60,955 nt of DNA, taken from positions 1-60,955 of the forward strand of contig CANOCV010000015.1 in the NCBI GenBank assembly GCA_947564465.1, given 5' to 3'. A program made the position numbers and the translations under genes. The notes under the pieces are model-generated. The model worked only from the letters and a program-made list of their open reading frames with translations, made no database searches and had not been told where the DNA came from. The stretch is from an uncultured Roseburia sp. (GTDB taxonomy: Bacteria; Bacillota; Clostridia; Lachnospirales; Lachnospiraceae). Shown one piece after another: positions 45,179 through 53,986 of this stretch; within the stretch, counting starts at the first letter, position 1; every line of letters starts with the position of its first letter.

Positions 45179-45682
45179 ATGAATTTAATCGCAGCAGTAG
45201 ATAAGAACTGGGCAATTGGATGCCGGAACAAGTTGTTGGTGAGTATTCCGGACGATATGAAATATTTCCGTCAGACCACCACGGGCAAGGTCGTCGTCAT
45301 GGGAAGAAAGACGTTAGAGAGCTTTCCGAACGGGCAGCCGCTTAAGAACCGAGTCAATATTGTGCTGACGAGAGATAAGAATTATCAGGCAAAAGATGTA
45401 GTCATTGTCCACGATTTAGATGAGCTTCATGCAGAACTGGAAAAATACGAAAGCAAAGATATTTATGTGATTGGCGGCGAGATGATTTACAGACAGCTGG
45501 TGGATGAGTGTGACACGGCGCATATCACAAAGATTGATTATGAATATGAGGCGGATGCATATTTCCCGAACCTTGATGAGATGGAGGACTGGGAGATCAC
45601 GGAAGACAGTGAAGAACAGACATATTTTGATCTGGAATATGTGTTCTTGAAATATGAAAAGAGACGGGACCAAAATGGATAA
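45179..45682 (+). CDS. folA: dihydrofolate reductase
   Basis: A 167-residue DHFR. MNLIAAVDKNWAIGCRNKLLVSIPDDMKYFRQTT is the conserved N-terminus (Asp in PDDM contacts folate), then GRKTLESFPNGQPLKNRVNIVLT and DIYVIGGEMIYRQL for NADPH. It regenerates tetrahydrofolate after ThyA action; the thyA-folA pairing is common. GGAGG precedes the ATG. The last codons overlap the start of the AEC transporter gene. Confidence 0.97.
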   Translation: MNLIAAVDKNWAIGCRNKLLVSIPDDMKYFRQTTTGKVVVMGRKTLESFPNGQPLKNRVNIVLTRDKNYQAKDVVIVHDLDELHAELEKYESKDIYVIGGEMIYRQLVDECDTAHITKIDYEYEADAYFPNLDEMEDWEITEDSEEQTYFDLEYVFLKYEKRRDQNG

Positions 45683-46628
45683 TTTTATATTCAGCTTAAA
45701 TGTGACGGCGCCGATTTTTCTTGTTATGGCGCTTGGTTATGTTTTAAAACAGGCCGGGATGCTGAATGAGAGTTTTGTCACCGTTGCAAACAAGTTCAAT
45801 TTTGCAGTGACCCTTCCGGTGATGCTGTTTCGCGATATATCGGGCGTTCCTATTCGGGAAATCTTTGATTTGCGCTACGTTTTGTTCTGTGCGGCTGCAA
45901 GCACGGTATGCTTCTGGTTGATATGGGGCGCTGCAAAGCTGTTTTTAAATGACCGATCTATACGGGGCGCCTTTGTGCAGGCGAGCTTTAGAAGCAGTGC
46001 GGCGGTTATGGGGCTTGCGTTTATTGATAATATTTACGGACCGTCGGCGATGGGACCGCTTATGATTATTGGGGCAGTTCCTCTTTACAATATTTTTTCC
46101 GTAATTGTGCTTACCTTTGAGGCCGACGACAGGGCGGAAGGGCGCGATACGGGAAAAATCAGGCAGGCATTTCTTGGAGTATTAAGCAACCCGATTATTC
46201 TCGCGATTGCACTGGGACTTGCCAGCGCTCTTATGGAGATTTCGTATCCGGTAATTGTGGAATCTACCATAGACAAGGTGGCACAGCTTGCAACGCCGCT
46301 GGCGCTTATAGCGCTTGGGGCGGGATTTGAGGGAGGAAAGGCGCTTGCCAAAATGAGACCGACGATAGCGGCGTCGTTCATAAAGCTGGTAATACAGCCG
46401 TTGATTTTTTTACCGGCTGCGGTGTGGCTTGGATTTGACGGGGAAAAATTGATCGGAATCCTGATTATGCTTGCCGCGCCGACGACGCCGAGCTGCTATA
46501 TTATGGCAAAGAATATGAAAAATGACGGAGAATTGACGGCAAGCATCGTGGTAATGACAACTTTGTTTGCAGCATTTACGCTGACAGGATGGATATTTAT
46601 ATTGAAGACGATGGGATTAATAGGATAG
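45675..46628 (+). CDS. AEC-family (auxin efflux carrier-like) transporter
   Basis: A 317-residue membrane protein with ten hydrophobic segments in two halves separated by a hydrophilic loop around residues 155-170. VTAPIFLVMALGYVLKQAGML at the start and AAPTTPSCYIMAKNMKNDGELTASIVVMTTLFA near the end are typical of AEC permeases such as malate or auxin carriers. The ATG at 45675 overlaps folA by eight bases; ATG 45654 is an alternative. It lies just before ilvB, so an organic- or keto-acid substrate would make sense, which is inference. Confidence 0.85.
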   Translation: MDNFIFSLNVTAPIFLVMALGYVLKQAGMLNESFVTVANKFNFAVTLPVMLFRDISGVPIREIFDLRYVLFCAAASTVCFWLIWGAAKLFLNDRSIRGAFVQASFRSSAAVMGLAFIDNIYGPSAMGPLMIIGAVPLYNIFSVIVLTFEADDRAEGRDTGKIRQAFLGVLSNPIILAIALGLASALMEISYPVIVESTIDKVAQLATPLALIALGAGFEGGKALAKMRPTIAASFIKLVIQPLIFLPAAVWLGFDGEKLIGILIMLAAPTTPSCYIMAKNMKNDGELTASIVVMTTLFAAFTLTGWIFILKTMGLIG

Positions 46629-46637
46629 GAGACAGAT

Positions 46638-48359
46638 ATGGATATTACAGGAAGAAAATTATTTGTAAAGGCGTTGCAGGAGGAGGGCGTAACTACGATT
46701 TTCGGATATCCGGGAGGGATGGTTACGGATCTCCTTGACGAATTATATAAGCAGGATGAGATTGATATTGTGCTTCCACGACATGAGCAGGGCTTGATCC
46801 ATGAGGCGGAAGGGTATGCAAAATCGACCGGGAAGGTCGGGGTTTGTCTTGTGACAAGCGGACCGGGAGCCACCAATATTATCACGGGGCTGGCGGATGC
46901 CCACTATGACAACATTCCGCTTGTATGCTTTACGGGGCAGGTGCCGCTTCCGTTAATCGGGAACGATGCGTTTCAGGAGGTCGATATTGTCGGCATGACA
47001 AGAAGCGTTACGAAGTACGGTGTCACCGTAAGGGACAGAAAGGACCTGGGGAAAATCATCAAAATGGCGTTTCATATTGCGGCGACCGGAAAGCCGGGTC
47101 CTGTCTTAATAGATCTTCCGAAGGACATTCAGCTTGAGTCGGGACCGGCAGAGTATCCGCAGAGTGTAAGTATCCGGGGATATAAGATGAACGAAAGCGT
47201 TCATGTGGGACAGCTGAAAAAGGCATATAAGCTCCTAAAGGCTGCCAAAAAACCGCTGATACTGGCAGGAGGAGGAATCAATATCGCGCGGGCCAATGAA
47301 AAGCTGACGGCGTTTGCGCAAAAGATGCAGGTTCCGGTTGTGACGACAATCATGGGCAAGGGAGCGATTCCTGCGAATCACGAGCTGTATATTGGCAACA
47401 GCGGTATGCACGGCAAATATGCCGCCAATATGGCGGTCAGCGAGTGTGATGTGCTCTTTTCTATCGGGACAAGGTTTAATGACAGGATTACCGGTGATCT
47501 GAATGAGTTCGCGCCCAAAGCCAAAATCGTACACATTGACATTGATACCGCGGCCATCTCCAGAAATGTTGTTGTGGATGTTCCGATTGTGGCGGATGCA
47601 AACCTGGCATTGGAGAAGCTTTTGGAATGGGCGGAGCCGAAAAAAACGGGGAGCTGGATGAAAGAAATTGCAGAGTGGGATCGGGAAAATCCGCTGGAAA
47701 TGCGCAGGGATAAGGGAATGACGCCGCAGATGATTATGGAGGCAGTGAACGAAGCGTTTGAGGAAGCGATTCTTGTTACGGATGTCGGACAGCATCAGAT
47801 GTGGGCGGCGCAGTATTTGGAGATTACGGAGAAGAAGCAGTTTATTACCTCCGGCGGGCTGGGGACAATGGGATTCGGATTCCCGGCGGCAATCGGAGCA
47901 AAGATTGGCAATCCCGATACGCCGGTAGTCTGTATTTCCGGCGATGGCGGTATGCAGATGAATATTCAGGAGATGGCAACGGCGGTTGTACAGGGACTGC
48001 CTGTCATTGTCTGCCTTTTCAATAATTATTATCTTGGAATGGTGCGGCAGATGCAGCAGCTTTTTTACGGAAAGCGCTATGCGCTTACATGTCTCAGGAA
48101 GAGAAAAAGCTGTGCAGCTGACTGTAAGGGACCAAATGAGAGCTGTCCGAAATATACACCGGATTTCGTGAAGCTTGCCGAAAGCTATGGCGCATACGGA
48201 ATGCGTGTAAAACGGCAGGAGGATATAAAGCCGGCGCTTGAAGCGGCTGTGAAGAATACGGATGCGCCGACAATCATTGAATTTATGATTGCAACAGACG
48301 AGATTGTGCTTCCCATGGTAAAAGGCGGAAATGCAATGAGCCAGATGATATTAAAATAG
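46638..48359 (+). CDS. ilvB: acetolactate synthase large subunit
   Basis: A 573-residue ThDP enzyme. GYPGGMVTDLLDELY at the N-terminus, the ThDP-activating Glu in RHEQGLIHEAEGYA, FAD-binding-type middle domain, and the C-terminal ThDP/Mg motif GDGGMQMN...NNYYLGM. It condenses pyruvate into acetolactate (or with 2-oxobutyrate) for branched-chain amino acids. After QLFYGKRY it has an insertion with four Cys at residues 485, 492, 496 and 503 (TCLRKRKSCAADCKGPNESC) not in E. coli or yeast AHAS. The regulatory subunit follows 32 bases later. No T-box leader is visible upstream. Confidence 0.96.
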   Translation: MDITGRKLFVKALQEEGVTTIFGYPGGMVTDLLDELYKQDEIDIVLPRHEQGLIHEAEGYAKSTGKVGVCLVTSGPGATNIITGLADAHYDNIPLVCFTGQVPLPLIGNDAFQEVDIVGMTRSVTKYGVTVRDRKDLGKIIKMAFHIAATGKPGPVLIDLPKDIQLESGPAEYPQSVSIRGYKMNESVHVGQLKKAYKLLKAAKKPLILAGGGINIARANEKLTAFAQKMQVPVVTTIMGKGAIPANHELYIGNSGMHGKYAANMAVSECDVLFSIGTRFNDRITGDLNEFAPKAKIVHIDIDTAAISRNVVVDVPIVADANLALEKLLEWAEPKKTGSWMKEIAEWDRENPLEMRRDKGMTPQMIMEAVNEAFEEAILVTDVGQHQMWAAQYLEITEKKQFITSGGLGTMGFGFPAAIGAKIGNPDTPVVCISGDGGMQMNIQEMATAVVQGLPVIVCLFNNYYLGMVRQMQQLFYGKRYALTCLRKRKSCAADCKGPNESCPKYTPDFVKLAESYGAYGMRVKRQEDIKPALEAAVKNTDAPTIIEFMIATDEIVLPMVKGGNAMSQMILK

Positions 48360-48391
48360 GGGGCGCTACCGATGTAAAGGAGGAAGAGCGG

Positions 48392-48889
48392 ATGAAGAAC
48401 AGATGGATTGCACTATATGTGGAAAATGAGGTGGGCGTACTTGCAAAGGTATCCGGTTTGTTTTCCGGCAAATCCTATAATTTGCAGAGCCTTACGGTTG
48501 GAACCACGGAGGACGAGTCGGTGTCCCGCATGACAATCTGTGTGACCAGTGACGACATTACGTTTGAGCAGATTAAAAAGCAGCTCAATCGCATGGTCGA
48601 AGTCATCAAGGTGATTGATCTGACGAATGTACCGATTCATATGAAGGAAATTTTATTTGCAAAGATCTTGAATTGTACGCCGGAGGACAAGAGCGAGATA
48701 TTTCGGATTGCCCAGGTTTTTAGCGTACAGGTTAGCGATATCGGGATAGACAGTGTGCTTCTTGAGTGTATGCTGACGGAGCGGAGAAACAATGAGCTGA
48801 TTGCGCTTTTAAAGAGCAGATTCCGGCGTGTGGAGATTGTGCGCGGCGGTGCGGTGGCAATTGAGTCGGTCAGCACATCCTGCCGTTGA
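48392..48889 (+). CDS. ilvN: acetolactate synthase small regulatory subunit
   Basis: A 165-residue protein with an N-terminal ACT domain (residues about 4-75: WIALYVENEVGVLAKVSGLFSGKSYNLQSLTVG) and a C-terminal ALS small-subunit domain (EILFAKILNC... RFRRVEIVRGGAVAIES). It binds the IlvB subunit and confers feedback control by valine or related amino acids. AAAGGAGGAAGAG precedes the start. The length is normal for the IlvH/IlvN family. Confidence 0.94.
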   Translation: MKNRWIALYVENEVGVLAKVSGLFSGKSYNLQSLTVGTTEDESVSRMTICVTSDDITFEQIKKQLNRMVEVIKVIDLTNVPIHMKEILFAKILNCTPEDKSEIFRIAQVFSVQVSDIGIDSVLLECMLTERRNNELIALLKSRFRRVEIVRGGAVAIESVSTSCR

Positions 48890-48916
48890 CAGAAAAGGAA
48901 GGAAGGAGAGGGTGAA

Positions 48917-49789
48917 ATGGATAGAGTGAGACCATTGACTGTGTCGGAGCACATGAAGCGGCTGCTTTTGGTGATTGCGGCATCCGTTATTATGGCAGTC
49001 AATATTAACAGCTTTGTGGACGCCGGAGGGCTTGTGCCGGGCGGTTTTACAGGTTTGGCGCTTTTGCTGCAGAGAATTGCAGTGCAATTTTGGAATATTG
49101 CACTTCCTTTTTCGCTGATAAACTTTCTTCTTAATATCGTACCGGCAATTATCAGCTACAAATTTATCGGAAAGCGGTTTACGGTATATTCCTGTCTTGT
49201 CATTGTGCTGACAAGTATCCTTACAGATATGATACCGGGAATTGAGATTACAAATGACGTGCTCTTAATCTGTGTTTTTGGCGGTTTGATTCAGGGATTT
49301 TCTGTCAGCCTCTGCCTTTTGGCGAGGGCGACAAGCGGGGGAACCGATTTTATCGCTGTGGCATTATCGGAGAAGCTTCAGGTAGACGCATGGAACTATA
49401 TTCTGGTCGGAAACGCCCTGATGCTCGTAGCAGCGGGATTTTTGTTCGGTTGGGACAAGGCGTTGTACTCTATTATTTTTCAATTTGCTTCCACGCAGGT
49501 TGTAAAAATCGTAAATCCGAGATATAAGCGTATTACGTTGTTTATAATTTCGGAGAAGGCGGAGGATATCTATGAGGATATTCGTAAGCTGACAAACCAC
49601 AGTGCGACATTATTTCACGGGACAGGGTTGTACAATGAGAAAGAGCGTTCAATGGTTTATTCCGTTGTCTCGGGAGACGATATCAAAAAAATTATAAAAG
49701 AAGTAAAGCGGACGGATCCGAGAGCGTTTATCAATGTTCTGAAAACGGAACAGGTCTCCGGTAATTTCTACCAGAGACCCAATGATTAA
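48917..49789 (+). CDS. YitT-family membrane protein
   Basis: A 290-residue protein: five or six membrane segments (DUF161/YitT_membrane) in residues 1-180, beginning with VIMAVNINSFVDAGGLVPGGFTGLALLLQ, then a soluble DUF2179 domain at residues about 205-285 (RITLFIISEKAEDIYEDIRKLTNHSATLFHGTGLYNEKERSMVYSVV). Function of the family is unknown. It follows ilvN by 27 bases and its stop overlaps, tail to tail, the end of the minus-strand EAL fusion gene by four bases. Confidence 0.9.
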   Translation: MDRVRPLTVSEHMKRLLLVIAASVIMAVNINSFVDAGGLVPGGFTGLALLLQRIAVQFWNIALPFSLINFLLNIVPAIISYKFIGKRFTVYSCLVIVLTSILTDMIPGIEITNDVLLICVFGGLIQGFSVSLCLLARATSGGTDFIAVALSEKLQVDAWNYILVGNALMLVAAGFLFGWDKALYSIIFQFASTQVVKIVNPRYKRITLFIISEKAEDIYEDIRKLTNHSATLFHGTGLYNEKERSMVYSVVSGDDIKKIIKEVKRTDPRAFINVLKTEQVSGNFYQRPND

Positions 49790-52401
49790 TCAGGATATTT
49801 GCCCTGAAACAGCCTTTGTTCAAAATCGCGGCGCGGCAGGGGTTTATCAAACAGATAACCCTGCGCAATGTCGCAGTTTAATTCTTTCATATATTCCAGT
49901 TCTTCTTCGGTTTCAATTCCCTCAGAGACAATAGACATATTAAGCTGCTTTGCCATACGGATAATGTTTTCGATTACAGTTCGGTTGCGCGCTTCTCTGA
50001 AGTTGCCCTCATGGAGAAATGATTTGTCAAGCTTGAGTGTGTTAAAGCTCATGTGCTGGAGCATACTGAGAGAAGAATATCCGGTTCCAAAATCATCCAT
50101 AGAGGAGGAAATTCCGTATGCATGCAGCTTGTCAATACTGGAGCTTAAATGGTTACTGCTGTTTAGGTAGGCGGTCTCCGTAAATTCAATTTCCAGCAGA
50201 TCCTTTGGGATGTTCCATTTATCGGCGACACGGTTAATGCGGTCGGCTACCGTGTCCTCCACAAAATGCTGCTTGGAAAAGTTGACAGAAATGGGAACCG
50301 TCGGAATTCCGGCGCCAATCCATTCGGTAAGCGTGCGACATACCTCTTCCAATATGTAAAAGTCCAGTTTCTGGATAAATCCCATCTTTTCACAAACCGG
50401 TATAAAATCCATCGGCGAGATAAGTGCGCCGCCACGGTTCCAGCGAATCAGAGCTTCTGCGCCTACCAGTTTTCTTGTTGCCATGCAGACCTTTGGTTGA
50501 TAGTAGACCTCAAATTCGTGCGTGGCAAGCGCCGGCTCTATGGCATCCATCATCATGTCCTCCCAGAGAGCCCGTTCACGCAGGGCATCGTCGTAATGTA
50601 CGATAGATTGCCGATTCTTTTTGCTGATAGCGCTATAGGCGGAGGAAAGCTTTTCTACAAGCATCTGCGGCGATGTGTCGCTCCCGTCCGGTTTGTAGAC
50701 TGCGATGCGGGCTGAAACACAGACGGTTTCGGATTGTAAATCATCTGTAAGCGTATACAAAGGAACAGACTGCAGGGAGTCTATAACATCCGGAAGATGT
50801 GAAGATTTGAAAATGCCGATAAAATCGTCTCCTCCGATCATTGCTACGATTTCTCCCCTCTTCGTGAGGCCAAATACGGAAATGGCATATTCCTTTAGAG
50901 CGAGATCTCCCCTCTTAAATCCGTATTTATAATTGATAAATTTAAAATTCATAATGTTAAAGCAGATAGCAGTGTAATTGCATATTTGTCCTGATAGGAT
51001 AAGCTTTTCCGTAAAATTCAAAAATGCATTGTAATTAGGAATGCCGGTTCTCGCATCAATCGTGGAAATGCGCAGATTCTCGTCTTTGACAAAATGAATG
51101 CAATTTTCGATTCTGTTGTAGCCGTTTGCAATTGCGGCGGCCATTTCAAGGCAGCTGCCATAGCCGCACGAGTGACAGTCAATGGTGCGTGATTCGGCTG
51201 TTTTTTTATGCATTGCAAGGAAAATAGCGTCAATTTTCGGTGTGATTTCCGGTTTGCTCAAAAGCTCTTTGTGATACTGATATTTGCTGTCGTCGTAGCG
51301 GCAGATGAAATCGGAAAGCGCCAGGGAAGAAAAACGCATGAAAAGCCGCTTTTTACGCTCCTCTATTGTAAGATGAGCAAGATACGGGTTGTCCTCACTT
51401 GCAATTGTGGGGTCGGGAAGTCTTTTTTTCTGTAGACGAATAAATACGTCGTCATTGAAACGGCCAAGCGGAGCGGTTGCCGGACCTAAAAGACAGCCGC
51501 GGCGGCAATTCAGGCAGTCAACCAGATAAGGAAGCTCCCGGTTTTGCAAAAGTCTTTGTTCCAACAGGGAAAAATACTCATAGACATTTTCCTCGCCGTG
51601 AATGTCGCGGATAACCTTTTCCGGTTCCGTAAAAAGCCGTATGTTTTCGGCAAGCCCTCCCGGGGTCGGGTAGATGCGCCCAAGCCCGCAGCCAATCGGC
51701 TCCGTGTCAGCGTGAAAGCCGGATATATCAGTATCGCCTATGGCTTCAAGAAGGTGCATAAATGTGACATTGTATTGTACAAGTCCACTGTTTGACGGGG
51801 AAGAGATTTCATCCTTTTTGGCAATGCACGGGCTTAAAAAGGCAAGTTTATCCGTGTTATGCAGATATTTTTTCAAATATACCGCAAGACATAAAAGCGG
51901 CGTGTACACCGGAATTATTTTATCTAATAATACTTTTGAGTATTTTTGGATATAATTAACAATAGCACTGCACGGCGGGGCAATCGCGCCCTTAAGCGTG
52001 TGCTCTGTGAGGTAGGACAGATATGCCCATGTAGCAATATCGGCGCCGTAGCTTACATCGTAGATCAGGCGAACTCCCAGATGTTTCAAATAGCCTAAAA
52101 TCTGATACGCTTTGGCGTCGTATATGACGAAAAATGATGGGGCAACCAGGAGTGAAATGGATTCGTTGCGCGATAAGTCCGCAAGGAAGGCATCCGTATC
52201 ATCCCTGTATACGCGTGCATTATGACGGCATGTGTCAAGACAGCGTCCGCAGTGCAGGCATTTTTCGTCGTCCACATAGATGTGGTTCCTGCCGTCCTTT
52301 GTGACGGAGATATTCGCACCCATTACAGGGCAACAGGAGATACACCGATTGCATCCGATACAATTGTCATTCGTATAGATAATTCCCTGATTGAGCTTCA
52401 T
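49786..52401 (-). CDS. [FeFe]-hydrogenase-like sensor fused to GGDEF and EAL domains
   Basis: An 871-residue soluble protein. Residues 14-24 and 48-58 are two 4Fe-4S ferredoxin motifs (CxxCxxCxxxC). Residues about 80-320 are a [FeFe]-hydrogenase H-domain with Cys144 (APPCSAIVNY), Cys192 (SPCIAKKDE), and Cys299/Cys303 (NCRRGC), the expected four H-cluster ligands; the proton-relay Cys before Cys144 is Pro. Residues 409-434 (DCHSCGYGSC...NC) are an Fe4S4 domain. A GGDEF domain follows with degenerate GGDDF at 523-527, then an EAL domain with EALIR (649-653), ETAY, DDFGTGYSS and QGYLFDKPLP, so an active c-di-GMP phosphodiesterase is likely. ATG 52401 after AAGGGTGA is preferred to the frame start at 52458. 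No hydG/E/F maturases lie nearby. Confidence 0.9.
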   Translation of the reverse strand: MKLNQGIIYTNDNCIGCNRCISCCPVMGANISVTKDGRNHIYVDDEKCLHCGRCLDTCRHNARVYRDDTDAFLADLSRNESISLLVAPSFFVIYDAKAYQILGYLKHLGVRLIYDVSYGADIATWAYLSYLTEHTLKGAIAPPCSAIVNYIQKYSKVLLDKIIPVYTPLLCLAVYLKKYLHNTDKLAFLSPCIAKKDEISSPSNSGLVQYNVTFMHLLEAIGDTDISGFHADTEPIGCGLGRIYPTPGGLAENIRLFTEPEKVIRDIHGEENVYEYFSLLEQRLLQNRELPYLVDCLNCRRGCLLGPATAPLGRFNDDVFIRLQKKRLPDPTIASEDNPYLAHLTIEERKKRLFMRFSSLALSDFICRYDDSKYQYHKELLSKPEITPKIDAIFLAMHKKTAESRTIDCHSCGYGSCLEMAAAIANGYNRIENCIHFVKDENLRISTIDARTGIPNYNAFLNFTEKLILSGQICNYTAICFNIMNFKFINYKYGFKRGDLALKEYAISVFGLTKRGEIVAMIGGDDFIGIFKSSHLPDVIDSLQSVPLYTLTDDLQSETVCVSARIAVYKPDGSDTSPQMLVEKLSSAYSAISKKNRQSIVHYDDALRERALWEDMMMDAIEPALATHEFEVYYQPKVCMATRKLVGAEALIRWNRGGALISPMDFIPVCEKMGFIQKLDFYILEEVCRTLTEWIGAGIPTVPISVNFSKQHFVEDTVADRINRVADKWNIPKDLLEIEFTETAYLNSSNHLSSSIDKLHAYGISSSMDDFGTGYSSLSMLQHMSFNTLKLDKSFLHEGNFREARNRTVIENIIRMAKQLNMSIVSEGIETEEELEYMKELNCDIAQGYLFDKPLPRRDFEQRLFQGKYPD

Positions 52402-52450
52402 AAAATCACCCTTAATAATAGAATTATTACTTGTTATTATAAATGATAAA

Positions 52451-52499
52451 ATGCACAAAATCTATAATTATTTATAAAAAATGCACAAAATATTTTGTG
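52451..52499. promoter_or_regulatory. candidate operator: 16-bp palindrome plus half-site
   Basis: CACAAAATATTTTGTG at 52484-52499 is a perfect palindrome. Its left arm, within ATGCACAAAAT, is repeated 30 bases away at 52451-52461. The elements lie between the divergent EAL-fusion and cysteine desulfurase genes, just upstream of the former. The binding protein is unknown. Confidence 0.5.
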
Positions 52500-52550
52500 T
52501 ATATGATTTGATGAATGACACTTGCAGACAGAGGAAGAAGTTTAAACATA

Positions 52551-52579
52551 TTGACATGCTAGGAAAAGGGTGGTAGTAT
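52551..52579 (+). promoter_or_regulatory. promoter of the cysteine desulfurase operon
   Basis: TTGACA at 52551-52556 and TAGTAT at 52574-52579 with a 17-base spacer, about 50 bases before the start codon. Confidence 0.6.
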
Positions 52580-52629
52580 CAAGGGGAAAAACCAAGTAAT
52601 TAAATAGGAATATAAAAGAGGTGACACCT

Positions 52630-53802
52630 ATGGAACACATTATTTATCTAGATAACGCGGCGACGACGCGGACTGCGCCTGAGGTGGTGCAAGCTATGCT
52701 TCCGTATTTTACTGAATTTTACGGGAATGCATCTTCAATCTACCGTCTGGGAGACAAAAGTCTTGGGGCGGTGACAAAAGCAAGAGATAAGATTGCGGCA
52801 TCTATTGGAGCGGATGCTTCAGAGATATATTTTACGGCGGGAGGAAGTGAGGCGGATAACTGGGCATTGAAGGCCGCTGCCGAGGCATATAAGGAAAAGG
52901 GACGCCACATTATTACGTCAAAGATAGAGCATCATGCCGTTTTGCATACGTGTGAATACTTAGAGAAGTTGGGATATGAGGTTACGTATCTGGATGTGGA
53001 CGAAGACGGGCTTATTTCGCCGCAGGAGTTGAAGGCTGCGATCCGTCCGGATACGATTCTCATATCAATTATGTTCGCCAATAATGAGATCGGGACGATT
53101 GAGCCGATTGAGGAGATTGGAAAAATTGCGCATGAGCATTCGGTGTTGTTTCATACGGACGCAGTGCAGGCGTTTGGGCAGATACCGATTGATGTGGACA
53201 GGCTGAATATTGACATGCTCAGCGCCAGCGCGCATAAGCTGAATGGACCAAAGGGAATCGGGTTTTTGTATATTCGCAAGGGCGTAAAAATACGTTCGTT
53301 TATTCATGGCGGCGCGCAGGAGAGAAAGCGGCGCGCGGGAACCGAAAACGTAACAGGAATCGTTGGTTTTGCCAAAGCGGTGGAGCTTTCTATGGAGTCT
53401 ATGGAGGAACGGACGAAGAGGGAGGCGTTGCTGCGGGATTATTTAATTGCGCGAATTGAGAAAGAAATTCCTTTCAGCCGCCTGAACGGGCACAGATCGC
53501 TCCGCCTGCCGAACAATGTCAATTTTTGCTTTCGTTTCATTGAAGGAGAGTCTCTTTTGATAAAACTGGACATGCAGGGGATTTGTGCGTCTTCCGGTTC
53601 GGCATGCACCTCCGGTTCGCTTGATCCTTCTCATGTGCTGCTTGCAATCGGTCTGGAGCATGAGATTGCACATGGTTCTCTCAGGCTGACGCTGGGAGCG
53701 GAAACGACGAAAGAAGAGCTTGATACGACAGTTGAGGCGTTGAAGGAAATTGTGGAGAATTTGCGGAGTATGTCGCCGCTATACGAGGATTTTCTAGCAT
53801 AG
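52630..53802 (+). CDS. nifS: cysteine desulfurase (NifS/IscS type)
   Basis: A 390-residue PLP enzyme. YLDNAATTRTAPEV at the start, the PLP Lys in SASAHKLNGPKGIGFLYI, and the catalytic Cys loop ASSGSACTSGSLDPSHVL. The short loop-with-insert form (GSACTSGS) is that of group I desulfurases which pass sulfur to IscU/NifU scaffolds. The scaffold gene follows 184 bases later. ATG 52630 is chosen; the in-frame GTG at 52621 lies in the ribosome site region (GAGGTGAC). Supplies sulfur for Fe-S cluster assembly, which the adjacent Fe-S-rich sensor also needs. Confidence 0.95.
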   Translation: MEHIIYLDNAATTRTAPEVVQAMLPYFTEFYGNASSIYRLGDKSLGAVTKARDKIAASIGADASEIYFTAGGSEADNWALKAAAEAYKEKGRHIITSKIEHHAVLHTCEYLEKLGYEVTYLDVDEDGLISPQELKAAIRPDTILISIMFANNEIGTIEPIEEIGKIAHEHSVLFHTDAVQAFGQIPIDVDRLNIDMLSASAHKLNGPKGIGFLYIRKGVKIRSFIHGGAQERKRRAGTENVTGIVGFAKAVELSMESMEERTKREALLRDYLIARIEKEIPFSRLNGHRSLRLPNNVNFCFRFIEGESLLIKLDMQGICASSGSACTSGSLDPSHVLLAIGLEHEIAHGSLRLTLGAETTKEELDTTVEALKEIVENLRSMSPLYEDFLA

Positions 53803-53986
53803 GAAAGACCTTGTTGATGTGAAGTGTTAAAGTCTATGACTTTCCTATGATAGAAAAAGCCTTCCAGGCAGGATCGCCATGCGGCGGAAAGGAAAAATGC
53901 CGCATATACGGCCTGCCGCAGGCGGAGAATCCGGCAGAGCCGGATTCCATGTTCGAAAAATATAGAGAGATTACAGGAGGGGAACA

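Noticed and set aside
46600..46640. T-box leader for ilvB
   Set aside because: Only nine bases separate the AEC transporter stop from ilvB, with no room for a T-box.
49786..52401. A catalytic, energy-conserving hydrogenase
   Set aside because: The proton-relay Cys is replaced by Pro, there are no partner electron-transfer subunits, and the C-terminus is a signalling module.
52484..52499. NrdR box
   Set aside because: The palindrome centre and the spacing of the CAC/GTG arms do not line up with the NrdR consensus, and no ribonucleotide reductase gene is near.
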